This document shows, piece by piece, positions 11,131 through 22,860 of a DNA stretch of 64,000 nt (position 1 is its first letter; every line of letters starts with the position of its first letter). The position numbers and the translations under genes are program-made. The stretch is from the NCBI RefSeq assembly GCF_910592395.1, contig NC_088310.1:13089501-13153500 (forward strand). Direction: 5' to 3'. The notes beneath the pieces were generated by a model. The model searched no databases. It was not told the DNA's origin and worked only from the letters and a program-made list of their open reading frames with translations. Source of the DNA: Lineus longissimus. Taxonomy: Eukaryota; Nemertea; Pilidiophora; Heteronemertea; Lineidae.

Positions 11131-11174
11131 TAGTAAATTTTGAGGTAAGTATTACAGAATGAAATACTTGAATA

Positions 11175-11955
11175 CTAGAATTGCCTGGCTCTTCTGATGA
11201 TTGCACTGGTGAACACCGAAGTCGATGGGATGTGCAAAGTCATAGCTCGATCCTCTCTCTTGGTCATCTTTGAGATGTGGTCACCAAATATGTTCAAATG
11301 CAGCTGCAGATCATTCCTGTCCTGCAAAACATGATGAGGAGATAACATTTTAATTTTGATAGAATAGGTAAGCTAGCCAAGTTTTATATCAAAATACAAG
11401 GCCAACAACAACTGATAAGGCGCTAGGGCCGAATGATCAAGGAAGTTCATTGATATGATTGGGAATACATTGTGATAAGAGTGATGAATCGGCCCCGTTT
11501 GAAGCATTGTGCTATGTACAGTGTGCAAGTGTCAGTGTGTATCAGCTATCGCATTTATTGTTTGTTGACATTTCAAATCGCTGGAGTCGATCCTCAATTA
11601 CACTGTTTATGTACATTGGCAACCTTACCCGATGATATCAGAACGATGTTTATCATTGTCTTGTTTATTTACATTAGTTCTGCTATGTGACAAGAGTTAT
11701 TTGTTGAGAAATCCATGATTTAAAGCCGGACTTTGACATCGTTTCGCAGACCAACCAAGCTGCATTTCGCAGATCGTTTATCAACGATCGTCGACGAACT
11801 ATGTCAAATTAATCACATCCAATTAAACAATCCAAGCCTTCCCTAATGTCATCAACATGCAATAACACAAGCAGCCAAATATTATCGCCTATGAAATTGT
11901 GAATTTAATGAGAACTTACCTCTGAATTGACAGAACGCGATCTATTCCATAGCAT
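11175..11955 (-). CDS. Small two-exon host gene, 61-residue protein of unknown function
   Basis: Exon 1 coding part is 11955-11920 and exon 2 is 11321-11175, joined across a 598-bp intron. The donor is GAG|GTAAGT, and the acceptor is TTTTGCAG| after a T-rich stretch. Both exons meet at a codon boundary and keep one frame: 12 residues starting MLWNRSRS, then 48 residues including LQLHLNIFGDHISK and ending RRARQF and TAG. The ATG has A at -3. A poly(A) signal lies 45 bp past the stop. The protein is basic, has no signal peptide or membrane segment, and could form short helices. I do not recognise a family. Splice signals, phase, poly(A) signal and promoter together make this the best host-gene candidate in the window. 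It could also be a terminal part of a longer gene if further 5' exons exist. Confidence 0.6.
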
Positions 11956-12050
11956 GGTCTCCTTACGTCTGAACTGCGCAGACTCGAGACGTGACGTTCG
12001 CTGCACGTGTGATTGGACGTGGGATAACTCGCGCGAAATTTAAAATGCTC
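11956..12050 (-). promoter_or_regulatory. Promoter-like region of the 61-residue gene
   Basis: Upstream of the minus-strand ATG, in order toward it, are TTTCGCGCG (E2F-like), CCAAT, CACGTG (E-box), AACGTCACGTC (CRE-like), and CTGCGCAG (NRF1-like core). No TATA box. The combination is typical of constitutive or cell-cycle promoters; function is inferred from words only. Confidence 0.5.
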
Positions 12051-12225
12051 TTCTTGGAGGGTGCTCACTAAATTGCGCCAGTAACACCACCTGGTGAGAA
12101 ATTCATGAACTACGCCTATTGATAATGAAAGAGAAAGCTTTGCTCTATAAAATTAGATTTGATTCATGATCCCCAACTGAGAAATCAGCTGCTGGAAAAG
12201 TTTTTGGAAAATTTCGCTCGGTGCC

Positions 12226-12355
12226 ACCTAGTGGCCAAACCGCTCATCCTGCCGGACCCACATTTGGTCTATTCAGGAGTCCTGAAGGGTCTCAACGCCT
12301 CAGAGGGAAAATCTATCGCCTATCCGCCATAGTTTTGAAACGTGCCTGTTTAACG

Positions 12356-12390
<35 letters not shown>

Positions 12391-12452
12391 GGACACTCAT
12401 TCTACCATTTACTCATATGAATAGCTCAGCTTTTCAGCTGAGCTAAAAAACT
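12226..12452 (+). repeat. 3' end of a dispersed microsatellite-bearing element
   Basis: It shows the same order as the ends of the elements at 31545, 41770 and 43860: CCACCTAGTGGCCAAAC, GAAACGTGCC, a microsatellite (here ACAG/ACGG units at about 12354-12392), then a terminal hairpin AGCTCAGC...GCTGAGCT followed by AAAAA. This is a different subfamily and 5'-truncated. Confidence 0.55.
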
Positions 12453-12789
12453 AAAATATTCATAAAATGGACTGAGATTATGCTACTAAAGTCCACATTG
12501 CTGCCCAAAAACTTGATGTTAACTACAAACAAAATTATTAAGATGAAGAGCTCCAATTACCGAGCTACCTCACAGAGACGATAGATTGAACACATCACGA
12601 TAATAATTATAATCAAGTACTAGCCAGGTTGAGATGTCCGAAGTGGTGTAAAAGTCCAGAGCATGCTCCGCACAAAACAGTGAACTCTTCACTGTCTCCA
12701 TTTTCCGCTTACACAGTAGACAGTTCACAGTTGGCCAGATGCTTTCGCCGTCTATTATCCGCTTCTTGAACTAACAATGAGTGGGCCCA
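12453..12789. other. No gene recognised
   Basis: AT-rich, without open frames or repeats that I can see. Confidence 0.5.
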
Positions 12790-13277
12790 TACGTGAGACA
12801 AAAAGTTACCTGATTGTGACTAACGGCTGGGAATGATGGGACCCCGACCCATGACCACTGCCAAACTTTATATGTGAGACAAAAAGTTACCAGATTGTGA
12901 CTCGTGGCTGTGAATGATAGGACCCTGACCCCTGATCACTGCCAAACTTTATATGTGAGACAAAAAGTTACCTAATTGTGACTTTCGGCTTGGAATAATG
13001 GAACCCCGACCCATGACCACTGCCAATATTTATATGTGAGACAAAAAGTTACCAGATTGTGACTCGTGGCTGTGAATGATAGGACCCCGACCCATGATCA
13101 CTGCCAAACTTTATATGTGAGACAAAAATTTACCAGATTGTGACTGGCGGCTGGGAATGAGAGGACCTAACCGCCCCAACCCCTCATACTCCTGGCACAT
13201 AGGGGAAAAAGGTCTCTTATTGTGACATGTTGTTGGAAATGATACCGCCTGTAGCCGCCCATTCTCACTGCTAAAAT
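12790..13277 (+). repeat. 81-bp tandem repeat, about 6 copies
   Basis: The word GTGAGACAAAAAGTTAC starts at 12793, 12874, 12955, 13036 and 13117, exactly 81 bp apart. A sixth, diverged unit follows near 13198. Units 2 and 4 (ACTCGTGGCTGTGAATGATA) resemble each other more than their neighbours. Confidence 0.92.
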
Positions 13278-13502
13278 GAAATGAAAGAGTCAAAATTTCA
13301 AATTCAAATTGTCTATTCGGCTACAGTCAAAAACTATATACATGTATAGTACAAATTAAAAACACGTGGTCATTCAACAATATTCCAGAATATTCAATGG
13401 TATTCTTCGTTGCGCAGAGAATGTGCGCAAAAGCAAACACACAGTAGAATTTTCACTGTTTAATGCGATATCGACAACAGTGAAATGCTCTACTGTTGTA
13501 TA

Positions 13503-15586
13503 GTAGAGAGTACGTTGATTCCAGACAGCATCAAGACAAGGTGGGAAGCTTGGAGATCACAGTTAACCAACCTAACCCAGTTGAAGATTCCTCGTTGCTA
13601 TCGACCACCTGACAAGACACAACATCAGAAGCCAAGGCTTCTCGAGTTGCATCACTTCTCTGATGCCAGCCTACTTGGAGGTTATGGACAATGTAGTTAT
13701 GCAAGGAGAGTCGAAGAGGATGGCAGGACAAGTACAGCCCTTGTGATGGCCAAGTCTCGTGTTGGGCCAAGCAAGCCTACAACTGTTCCTCGCCTGGAAC
13801 TGACAGCTGCTGTTTTATCCGTCAAAATCTGCAATTTCCTGAGGGCCGAATTGGACTATACCCAAGACGCCATTGAGCACTTTTGGACAGATAGTAAAGT
13901 TGTGGTAGGCTACATCTCAAATGAAGCTAAAGGTTTTCACATATTTGTGGCCAACACAGTCCAGCAGACAAGAGACAGCACCAAGCCTAAGCAGTGGCAC
14001 CATATTTCAACCAAAGAAAATCCTGCAGATATAGCATCCCGCGGTGTTACAGCGAAGGAGCTGATCAATAGTGAATTGTGGTGGAAAGGGCCACAATTTC
14101 TTGCCAGACCAGATTGAGTCCTCCTAGAGACAGAGAAGTTAACAGTGCCGAACGACGATCCAGAAGTACGAAAGTCGGCTCGCTGCATGGAGAGCCACGT
14201 CTGCATGGAGAGCCATATCATCCCTTTTGACATGATGGAGAGATTCCAAAATTCTCAAGTTTGTTTCGACTGCAAAGAGCCATAGCAATCTGTCAGAAGT
14301 ATGTGAAGAAGCTCAAAACCCATGATGCAGCCCACTACTCTCCAGTGACTGTAGCAGACATGGATAGAGCCAAGCTACTCGTCATCAGGACTTCTCAGGG
14401 TGTAACATTTCCCAATGAGATTCGGGTCTTAGGAGCGGAGCACACCACACAAGTCATCAGCAGCAAAAGTCCTATTTTCCAGTTGGATCCATTCCTTGAC
14501 GACAAGTGTTTGCTTCGAGTGGGTGGCCGGGCCAAAAGGTGCACCCTGTCGATGGAACTAAAACACCCAGTTCTCTTACCTCAGAGATGTCGCGTCAGCA
14601 GATTAATCATCGAACACTACCACAGAGATACTGGTCACGCAGGAAGAGGCATAACATTGAACCGAATACAACAAGCAGGGTTTTGGATCCTCAAAGCTCG
14701 GACTGCAGTGGGGTCGATTACTTCGGACCGTTCCTTATCAAAGAGGGTCGCTGCGAGATCAAGGATGGGGCGTGTTGTTCACGTGTTTAGCCAGCCGCAG
14801 TATTCACATTGAAACTGCCATCACTATGGACACAGACTCTTTCCTTATCGCTTATAGACGTTTTGTGTGTCGACGAGGACCAATAGGATTGCTGAGATGC
14901 GACCGTGGAAGCAACTTCATAGGAGGACGGAATGAGCTGAATGCAGCCCTGGCTGAAATGGATAAAGACAAGCTGAAGCAGGAGCTGCTTAATGATGGCT
15001 GTGATTTTGTCACTTTCGAAATGAATTTCCCACACTCAAGCCACATGGGAGGTGTGTGGGTGAGGATGATTGGAGCTGCCAGAAATGCTTTGTCTGGCCT
15101 ACTCCTGAGTCATGGAACCAAGCTGAATGATGAACTACTGAGGACGCTGTTAGTCGAAGCTGAGGCGATAGTCAATAGTCGCCCTTTAACCTACGTAGAA
15201 GCTGAGTCTCCAGATTCACCAGAGCCTTCAAGTCCAAGCCAGTTATTGACGTTGAAGGCAAAGGTGGTTGGGCACCACCCGGTGTGTTTGAAAAAACAGA
15301 CCTGTATTGCCGACGCCGCTGCAGACGGGTACAAGCATTGGCAAACGAGTTTTGGGTCCATTGGAGGGGAGGGTTTTTGCCAACCTTGCAGGAGCGTAAG
15401 AAGTGGAATCGACAACAAGTGAATGTGACCAAGGGCGACGTGGTCATGATGATCGACGAGACGGCCACTAGATGTGACTGGCCTCTAGCGAGGATTGTCG
15501 AGACGTTTCCTGGAGAAGATGGACTAGTCCGGAAGGTGAAGATCCGCACAGGCCAAGGCACAGTCTCCGAGAGACCGATTTATTAG
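13503..15586 (+). pseudogene. BEL/Pao pol remnant: RNase H and integrase
   Basis: Frame 1 (to 14117) carries a BEL-type connection and RNase H: LELHHFSDAS, GYGQCSYAR, PRLELTAAV, HFWTDSKVVVGYI and ENPADIASRG, then WWKGPQFL. A second frame (14261-14700) has the integrase N-terminal half, with IIEHYHRDTGHAG. The part with the CxxC of the zinc-binding module is deleted at about 14710, and the frame then shifts through DYFGPF to the core (14772-15240): FTCLASRSIHIE, RCDRGSNFIG and HMGGVWVRMIGAARNAL. A further frame change leads to the C-terminal domain (15320-15586, FWVHWRGGFLPTLQERKKW and the GDVV...RCDWPLARI module). Gag, protease and most of RT are absent. The breaks make it non-coding. It differs from the BEL element at 56-61 kb. 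Confidence 0.8.
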
Positions 15587-16483
15587 CTGGTACTACTTTT
15601 CAAGCCAGATGAACCAGAGAACTAGGAACGTTAGTTTTGACGCTCGTGATTACGAGAGGTGCTATCGAAAAGACCATTTCTAAGTAAACTAACTTTCAAG
15701 CCTTTTCCAGTAAATCTGATTAGAGTTGTATTTCAATGGGTTGTCTTTCCCACACCTTTTTCAGTGTACCATGTTTTGCGTGCACTAATTTCTTATTTTT
15801 AAAATTTGGAGTACAAGCATTGATACAACTATATCAGTTTTTACCCTGGCATTGGACTCGAAAATAACACAAACCCTTGTGTAGTGTGGGGTTCTTATTA
15901 TTAGTGAATATTTGGATATACATAATTCAGGATGTTAAATAGTCACAGACGGTGACTTGGAGATTCTGGCCTAGAATTCGTGATGTGACTTTAATTATGA
16001 GTGTCTCCATTGGTTAATCTGAATAAGTCATCACATTGCATGGTATGTTTTTCCAGCCTCTATTCTGCTGTAAAATAGGTGCAGCCTTTCTTCAGTTAAA
16101 ATGGTAGTTTTTACTCTAAAATTTACCAGAGCCAATTTACATGACTTCTCAGATTTTCCTACTGTTTCATGCCCATTTTTGAATACTCTAAGGAGATTAT
16201 TCACAAGTGAGATTGTTCAATTCACTTCAAGGAATCCTATTCAGTGTACTCGATATATGTCTTCTAAGATTGTGTTTTTTGTAAGACTCATTTGTGAGAC
16301 AATTCCTTTCATGTAAGACAATTCCTTACATCTCAAAACTCACCTTTTTATTGAACACTTCGACACCAGCACCTAAATGTTTTAATCTCTATGTAAAATT
16401 TTTCTCTTTTACTATGTGTGGTTTTTTAAATTGTACAGTGCTTTGCAAATGATTTTCATTCAAAAGCACTTTTAATATAACAA
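15587..16483. other. No gene recognised
   Basis: T-rich DNA with scattered stops. It may include the 3' untranslated part of the BEL remnant, but no LTR or polypurine tract could be identified. Confidence 0.4.
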
Positions 16484-16535
<52 letters not shown>

Positions 16536-16556
16536 GAATTATTATTATTATTATAT
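16484..16556 (+). repeat. (ATT)n microsatellite
   Basis: About 24 ATT/TTA triplets with one interruption (AGAATT). Confidence 0.95.
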
Positions 16557-18189
16557 TTGCCCACACCTAGTTGTGGCGATTTTACTGCATTTTCTACTTC
16601 ACTATGGGGACGTCCCACCGGATGTGGGTCCAAAGGAAAGTCCCCATTACAACATGTCCCTGAAACGCTTTAAAATTGTTCAATTCATGCAGATCCGACA
16701 TGTCCCCACAATCAGACCCTATGTCTACATAGCAATAATAAGGCCCTTGGTTCCTTTTCGTACCGTCAGAGAGCAGTACCTATAAACTGACCCAGTTTTC
16801 TGAGTGCCCATAAAAACAGTAGTTATCTAGGGCAGCTGCGATATCACAGTGCTCATAATTACTAAGCTTGCACTGAAAATCAGGTCAATGGGCCAATGTC
16901 ATACCGGATCACAGGAGGCGCTATGTCTGTAGGCCTATTCCTAAAGATTGATGTACAGGTAGAAGGCATTGGCAAAATTAAGCTCTGTACGACGTGATTT
17001 TGCTAGTAGGGGCCTAGGCCTAAATTATTGTTTCGGGCCTAGCAATTAGATTATTCGATTAGCTGGTCCAAAAATGTAAGTAGGCCTACCCCCATTGAAA
17101 TTAGCATGTATTTCAGGTACTAGCTTTATATTTATAAATAGGCTCTCCGGGTAACTCCGCCTAATGAGCATTACTAACTGATCCGGAGCCGGAGGACATT
17201 GACCCATCCCTGGTGACCCATTCGGCGTCATCCTATTAGGCCTACAAAGCTCAGAGAAAGAACACTTGCTGGGACAGAGCTCATTGTCCAACTTAAAGCC
17301 AAATTTTCTCGAAATCAGACAACTCGGATCTCTGGCAGGGTTCAAAGGATTTGAATACAAAAGTATTAAGAGTCATTTAGAACGTTTTCTGAAATCCAAG
17401 TATCCCAATGATTCCCTTTTCCAATTAATCCTTTGGAGGGTCCTGGCTTATGTTTGGGATATGGGTGTTACCTGGACTACCCTGATCTCACATGACTGCC
17501 ATTGGGGAAAATCACGTTTTTTTATGCGAAATTAGGAAATAATGTAACTGTGTGTCAGCGACATAGCCTCGGCCTAAGTGACGCTTTCGGCCATCCCGCA
17601 TCATTGGTGTCTTTTTGCAGAAAGACAATTTCTTTCGTTGTAATTTATAGCTGTGAAATGTGCGCAGGGGAAATTTGATGTAATTTCAACCTGGCTCAGT
17701 AAAAGCAGCAAACATCAATTTACAGAGATCAATCTCATCAAGTAGGCAACAATGAGCAATCTCCTGCTGGGGGGTTGTGAAACCTCAGAATTTGCTATCT
17801 TTCACTCGTAGATTGTCGAGTTCTGGGGGACCTACGATACTACAGATGCAGCCGAAAAAAGCATACGGTGGTGTATCATCCATTGTTTGGGTAGCTAAAA
17901 ACAAGAACACTTTAAATGTTGGTTCAGTGAAGGTTAAAACCATTCATTATCAACAATGGAACAACATAACAAAATAATGAAATTCTGGATTCGTGGGAGG
18001 ACAACCAGGCAGACTGGACACTGCTGAATGTGTAGCGACCATGCTCTTTCGAAATTTAACGGACCCGTTAAGGTCGACCTATATCTATTGCGTGATGCCG
18101 AACTGCCCAACTTCATTCAACTCGTGATAATTAAGACTGCACACTAGGGTTTGCACATACGCCTAAATTTTGGACCCAGAGTGAAGGGC
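16557..18189. other. No gene recognised; several TAGGCCTA words
   Basis: No convincing exon, RNA gene or terminal repeats. TAGGCCTA occurs near 16930, 17017, 17081 and 17237. Confidence 0.5.
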
Positions 18190-18510
18190 ACTGCGGTGTC
18201 CCCCCATAAGTCCGACATCCCACAAGTCCGACATCCCATAAGTCCGAAGTATCATAAGTCCGACAATGGGAAAATTAGTTCAACAAGGTATCATAAGTCC
18301 GACATCCCATAACTCCGACATCCCACAAGTCCGACAGTTTAGAGACTGGTATCATAAGTCCGAAATGCCACTAGTCCGACATCCCACAATTCAGAAAAAG
18401 GTGCCACAAGTCCGAAATGCCACTAGTCCGACATCCCACAATTCAGTAAAAGGTGCCACAAGTCCGAAGTGCCACTAGTCCGACATCCCACAAGTCCGAC
18501 AGGATGGGAA
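18190..18510 (+). repeat. Short-word minisatellite (AAGTCCGACATCCCA)
   Basis: Starts GGTGTCCCCCCATAAGTCCG and consists of irregularly alternating words CATAAGTCCGACATCCCA, CACAAGTCCGA and CACTAGTCCGACATCCCA. The same words occur inverted at 40668-40695 and about 41690-41737. Confidence 0.85.
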
Positions 18511-18815
18511 TGGTAATGCACTTGATGACAGACCTTCTACGGGGCTTAGGCCTACTTGATTTTGCGCCACCGCGGGAGGTAGATCCAGAGTTTAAGGAAC
18601 AAGGGTCACGTAGCTACGCAAGGTATTTTGTTTGAGCCTGGGGCCTGTATGACCAACTTAATGGAGAAAAGATGAGCATTTGTTTATTTGATGGTAGGCC
18701 TAACCCCTCTCCCTCCGAGGGCCGAGCCAGGACTTCCTGAGGGCCAGCTAGGGGCGCCGTTTGCGCCGTGCGGCCTCCCCCGTGGGCCGGAGACTCGGGG
18801 AGCCGGTGTACATTA

Positions 18816-19219
18816 GTGAGGTTTCGAAAATCTTACGATTTGAGAGTTACGTTTTACGAACTGCTGATTATCTGAGGGGAAAACAAAATTTTCAAGGGGG
18901 GTTTCTCTCCTGACCATTACCCTCGCTTAGGCCAAGTGCACGTAAAATCTCTGTCAAATTATTGGTAAGCCACAGACGCTACGATTTATCAAATCGTAAT
19001 TACGATTTCAAAACGTAATTACGATTTGACAAAACAGTAGTAAGCGTCCACTTCTTACTGAGTAAGAAAACTTCATGAATACAGAAGGGAGTTTCATGAT
19101 GACTTGAAGTAAACCAGCAAAGGAAACCACTGATTTATGAAAATCGTCATTTCGTAAAACGCAAAACGTTTTTCGAAATCGTAATCGTAATTGTAATCGT
19201 AGCTTTTGCGGAACCTCGC
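18816..19219. mobile_element. MITE-like element with TACGATT words
   Basis: Imperfect inverted ends GTGAGGTTTCGAAAATC and GCGAGGTTCCGCAAAAG (as reverse complement), each flanked by TA. The interior is full of AATCGTAATTACGATTT-type short palindromes. Non-coding; a TA target would fit Tc1/mariner, but the family is not established. Confidence 0.5.
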
Positions 19220-19221
19220 TA

Positions 19222-19819
19222 TTTTACATGCCAACTGTTCGATTTTAAACCAATAAACACCTGGAACGACATATATCTAAATATTCTGAACAACCACGCC
19301 AATCGCTACCAAAATATCGATTAGCAGAACGCAAAATAGTAAATAGTTAAAATTCGAGATAATTTTACGATCGATTAAGGGCTAGTCTTGGCCCACCAGA
19401 CCCAACTAACCAAAAACCACGTGTTAAACTTCTAAAAGTGTGTATTCACCAATGACGTCTCGCGAGATCTCAATCTCCTTTCATAGTGTGCACTATAGTC
19501 TGCTGGAACCCGTGGGAGTACGCATGCGTGCATATATTGAGGAAATTACTATTCGGAATCAACAAAAGAACATCGTTTCGGCAAACTTCGGAAAACGGCA
19601 CAGGGTCTATACACAAGCCACGCGGTCTTTACGTCATTTACTATATTGGCCAAAGACAGCCCGGCTGACGGGCTACACCCTTTTTCAGTCTGGTACGCGT
19701 TGAGTTGCTAAATGCATTGAGTCGATAAACCGATTACGCTCTTGAAATTGACAAGCTAATGAAAAATCAGAACCTAGCCCCATGGCAGGCCTGGCATGCC
19801 TGGGGAGTTGGAAAAATAC
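19222..19819. other. No gene recognised
   Basis: No terminal repeats or convincing exon; it leads into the satellite array. Confidence 0.4.
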
Positions 19820-22800
19820 AAAAAATAGGTGGTGCTCTAGCCCCTCCCTCCGCTTCAGACACAATGCATCATGTCCCCTAACCAGTCTAAAAGGTTCCCT
19901 GCTACCACATTCCAATCTCATTGAGTCCCTCACTGTTCCCACGGGACTTAATGATACTAAAATAGTGTACAATGTAGGCCTAGGTGGCGCTCTAGCCCGC
20001 CCCTCCCACCACTTTTTCTCCTCAAGTGAAACACAATGCCTCATGTCCCTAGAAATGGCAATCTGAAAGGTTCCCTGGTCCACATCCCAACAACATTGAG
20101 TCCGTTCTGATCCACAAGACTTAATAATGATAGTGTAAGCCTAGGTGGCGTTATCTGGACCGCTCGATCCCTCCGCTTGTTCTCGTCAAGTGAAACACAA
20201 TGCCTCATGTCCCCGTAACCAGCAATCTAAAAGGTTCCCTGCTCCACATCCCAACCCGTACTGAGTCCCTTCTGATCGACAGGACATAATGATAGTGTAA
20301 GCCTAGGTGGCGCTCTAGCCCCCTCCCTCTGCTTGTTCTCCTCAAGTGATGAAACACAATGCCTCATGTCCCCGTAACCAGCAATCTAAAAGGTTCCCTG
20401 CTCCACATCCCAACCCGTACTGAGTCCCTTCTGATCAACAGGACATAATGATAGTGTAAGCCTAGGTGGCGCTCTAGACCCCTCTCCGCTTGTTCTCGTC
20501 AAGTGATGAAACACAATGCCTCATGTCCCCGTAACCAGCAATCTGAAAGGTTCCCTGCTCCACATCTCAACCCGCACTGAGTCCCTTCTGATCGACAGGA
20601 CAAATGATAGTGTAAGCCTAGGTGGCGCTCTAGCCCCCTCCCTCCGCTTGTTCTCGTCAAGTGAAACACAATGCCTCATGTCCCCGTAACCAGCAATCTA
20701 AAAGCTTCCCTGCTCCACATCCTAACCACGATGAGTCCCTTCTGATTGACAAGTCTCTCAGCCCCCACCCCACTTGTTCTCCTCGAAGAAAAGACAACGC
20801 ATCATGTCCCTACAACCGGCACTCTAAAAGGTTCCCTGGCACCACATCCCAACCTCAAATTAGTCCTTTTTAGGAGATTTAGGATATGGTCGGTGCTCTA
20901 GCCCCCACCACCCCCTTGATGTCCCCATAACCGGCAATCTCAAAGGTTCACTGGACTCGCGTCCCAATCTCACTTTGTTGTCTTTTCACATACTTGTACT
21001 GCCTGCGTCATTAATAAAAAATGTCAGGCCTAAACCACCACCATCCCGTCGGCCTACACTATTGTTACGTGGCCTGGCCCTAGATGGGAGGCATTCAATG
21101 AGGTTCGGATGCGAGTCCAGGGACCCTTGTAGATTGCTGGTTATGGGGACATGCTTTGTCATTTCACTTGAGAACAAGCTGGGGGGGGGGGGGGGTAGAA
21201 GCGCCACATAGGCCTAGACTATTGTGAAGTCACCTTGCCCTAGATGGGGTTGGGATTGTAGATTGCCTGTTATTGGGACATGATGCTTATGTCATTTCTC
21301 TTGAGAAGAAACAAGCGGGGGGGGGGGGATTGGCACAAGACTTAATAATGATAGTGTAAGCCTAGGTGGCGTTATCTGGACCCTTCGATCCCTCCGCTTG
21401 TTCTCGTCAAGTGAAACACAATGCCTCATGTCCCCGTAACCAGCAATCTGAAAGGTTCCCTGCTCCACATCCCAACCCGTACTGAGTCCCTTCTGATCGA
21501 CAGGACATAATGATAGTGTAAGCCTAGGTGGCGCTCTAGCCCCCTCCCTCCGCTTGTTCTCCTCAAGTGATGAAACACCATGCCTCATGTCCCCGTAATC
21601 AGCAATCTAAAAGGTTCCCTGCTCCACATCCCAACCCGTACGGAGTCCCTTCTGATCGACAGGACATAATGATAGTGTAAGCCTAGGTGGCGCTCTAGCC
21701 CCCTCCCTCCGCTTGTTCTCCTCAAGTGATGAAACACAATGCCTCATGTCCCCGTAACCAGCAATCTAAAAGGTTCCCTGCTCCACATCCCAACCCGTAC
21801 GGAGTCCCTTCTGATCGACAGGACATAATGATAGTGTAAGCCTAGGTGGCGCTCTAGCCCCCTCCCTCCGCTTGTTCTCCTCAAGTGATGAAACACAATG
21901 CCTCATGTCCCCGTAACCAGCAATCTAAAAGGTTCCCTGCTCCACATCCCAACCCGTACGGAGTCCCTTCTGATCGACAGGACATAATGATAGTGTAAGC
22001 CTAGGTGGCGCTCTAGCCCCCTCCCTCCGCTTGTTCTCCTCAAGTGATGAAACACAATGCCTACCCGTACTGAGTCCCTTCTGATCGACAGGACATATTG
22101 ATAGTGTAAGCCTAGGTAGCGCTCTAGCCCCCTCCCTCCGCTTGTTCTCGTCAAGTGAAACACAATGCCTCATGTCCCCGTAACCAGCAATCTAAAAGGT
22201 TCCCTGCTCCACATCCCAACCCGTACTGAGTTCCTTCTGATCAACAGGACATAATGATAGTGTAAGCCTAGGTGGCGCTCTAGCCCCCTCCCTCCGCTTG
22301 TTCTCCTCAAGTGATGAAACACAATGCCTACCCGTACTGAGTCCCTTCTGATCGACAGGACATAATAATAGTGTAAGCCTAGGTGACGCTCTAGCCCCTC
22401 CCTCCGCTTGTTCTCGTCAAGTGAAACACAATGCCTCATGTCCCCGTAACCAGCAATCTAAAGGGTTCCCTGCTCCACATCCCAACCCGTACTGAGTCCC
22501 TTCTGATCGACAGGACATAATGATAGTGTAAGCCTAGGTGGCGCTCTAGCCCCCTCCCTCCGCTTGTTCTCCTCAAGTGATGAAACACAATGCCTACCCG
22601 TACTGAGTCCCTTCTGAGGACATAATAATAGTGTAAGCCTAGGTGGCGCTCTAGCCCCCTCCCTCCGCTTGTTCTCGTCAAGTGAAACACAATGCCTCAT
22701 GTCCCCGTAACCAGCAATCTAAAAGGTTCCCTGCTCCACATCCCAACCCGTACTGAGTCCCTTCTGATCAACAGGACATAATGATAGTGCAAGCCTAGGT

Positions 22801-22860
22801 GGCGCTCTAGCCCCCTCCCTCCGCTTGTTCTCGTCAAGTGAAACACAATGCCTCATGTCC
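19820..22860 (+). repeat. Satellite array, units of about 155-165 bp
   Basis: Repeated unit contains, in order, CCTAGGTGGCGCTCTAGCCC, CTCCGCTTGTTCTC, AAGTGAAACACAATGCCTCA, TGTCCCCGTAACCAGCAATC, GGTTCCCTGCTCCACATCCC, ACTGAGTCCCTTCTGAT and AGGACATAATGATAGTG. Roughly 18 units; first ones diverged, later ones nearly identical. Some units lack the central CATGTCCCC...CATCCC part (for example near 22060, 22330, 22600). Open frames in it are by-products of a repeat free of stops. Confidence 0.95.
20661..21335. repeat. Satellite junction block with inverted units, copy 1
   Basis: After plus-oriented units the block turns into minus-oriented units (GATTGCTGGTTATGGGGACA ... AAGCTGGGG ... GCGCCACATAGGCCTA), so the array folds back on itself. 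G-runs occur at 21181-21195 and about 21317-21328. The same block recurs at 22838-23515 and 27843-28525. Confidence 0.85.

Noticed and set aside
19820-22860. Multiple 60-130-codon frames in the satellite
   Set aside because: Same frame repeated in each unit; arises from the satellite sequence itself.
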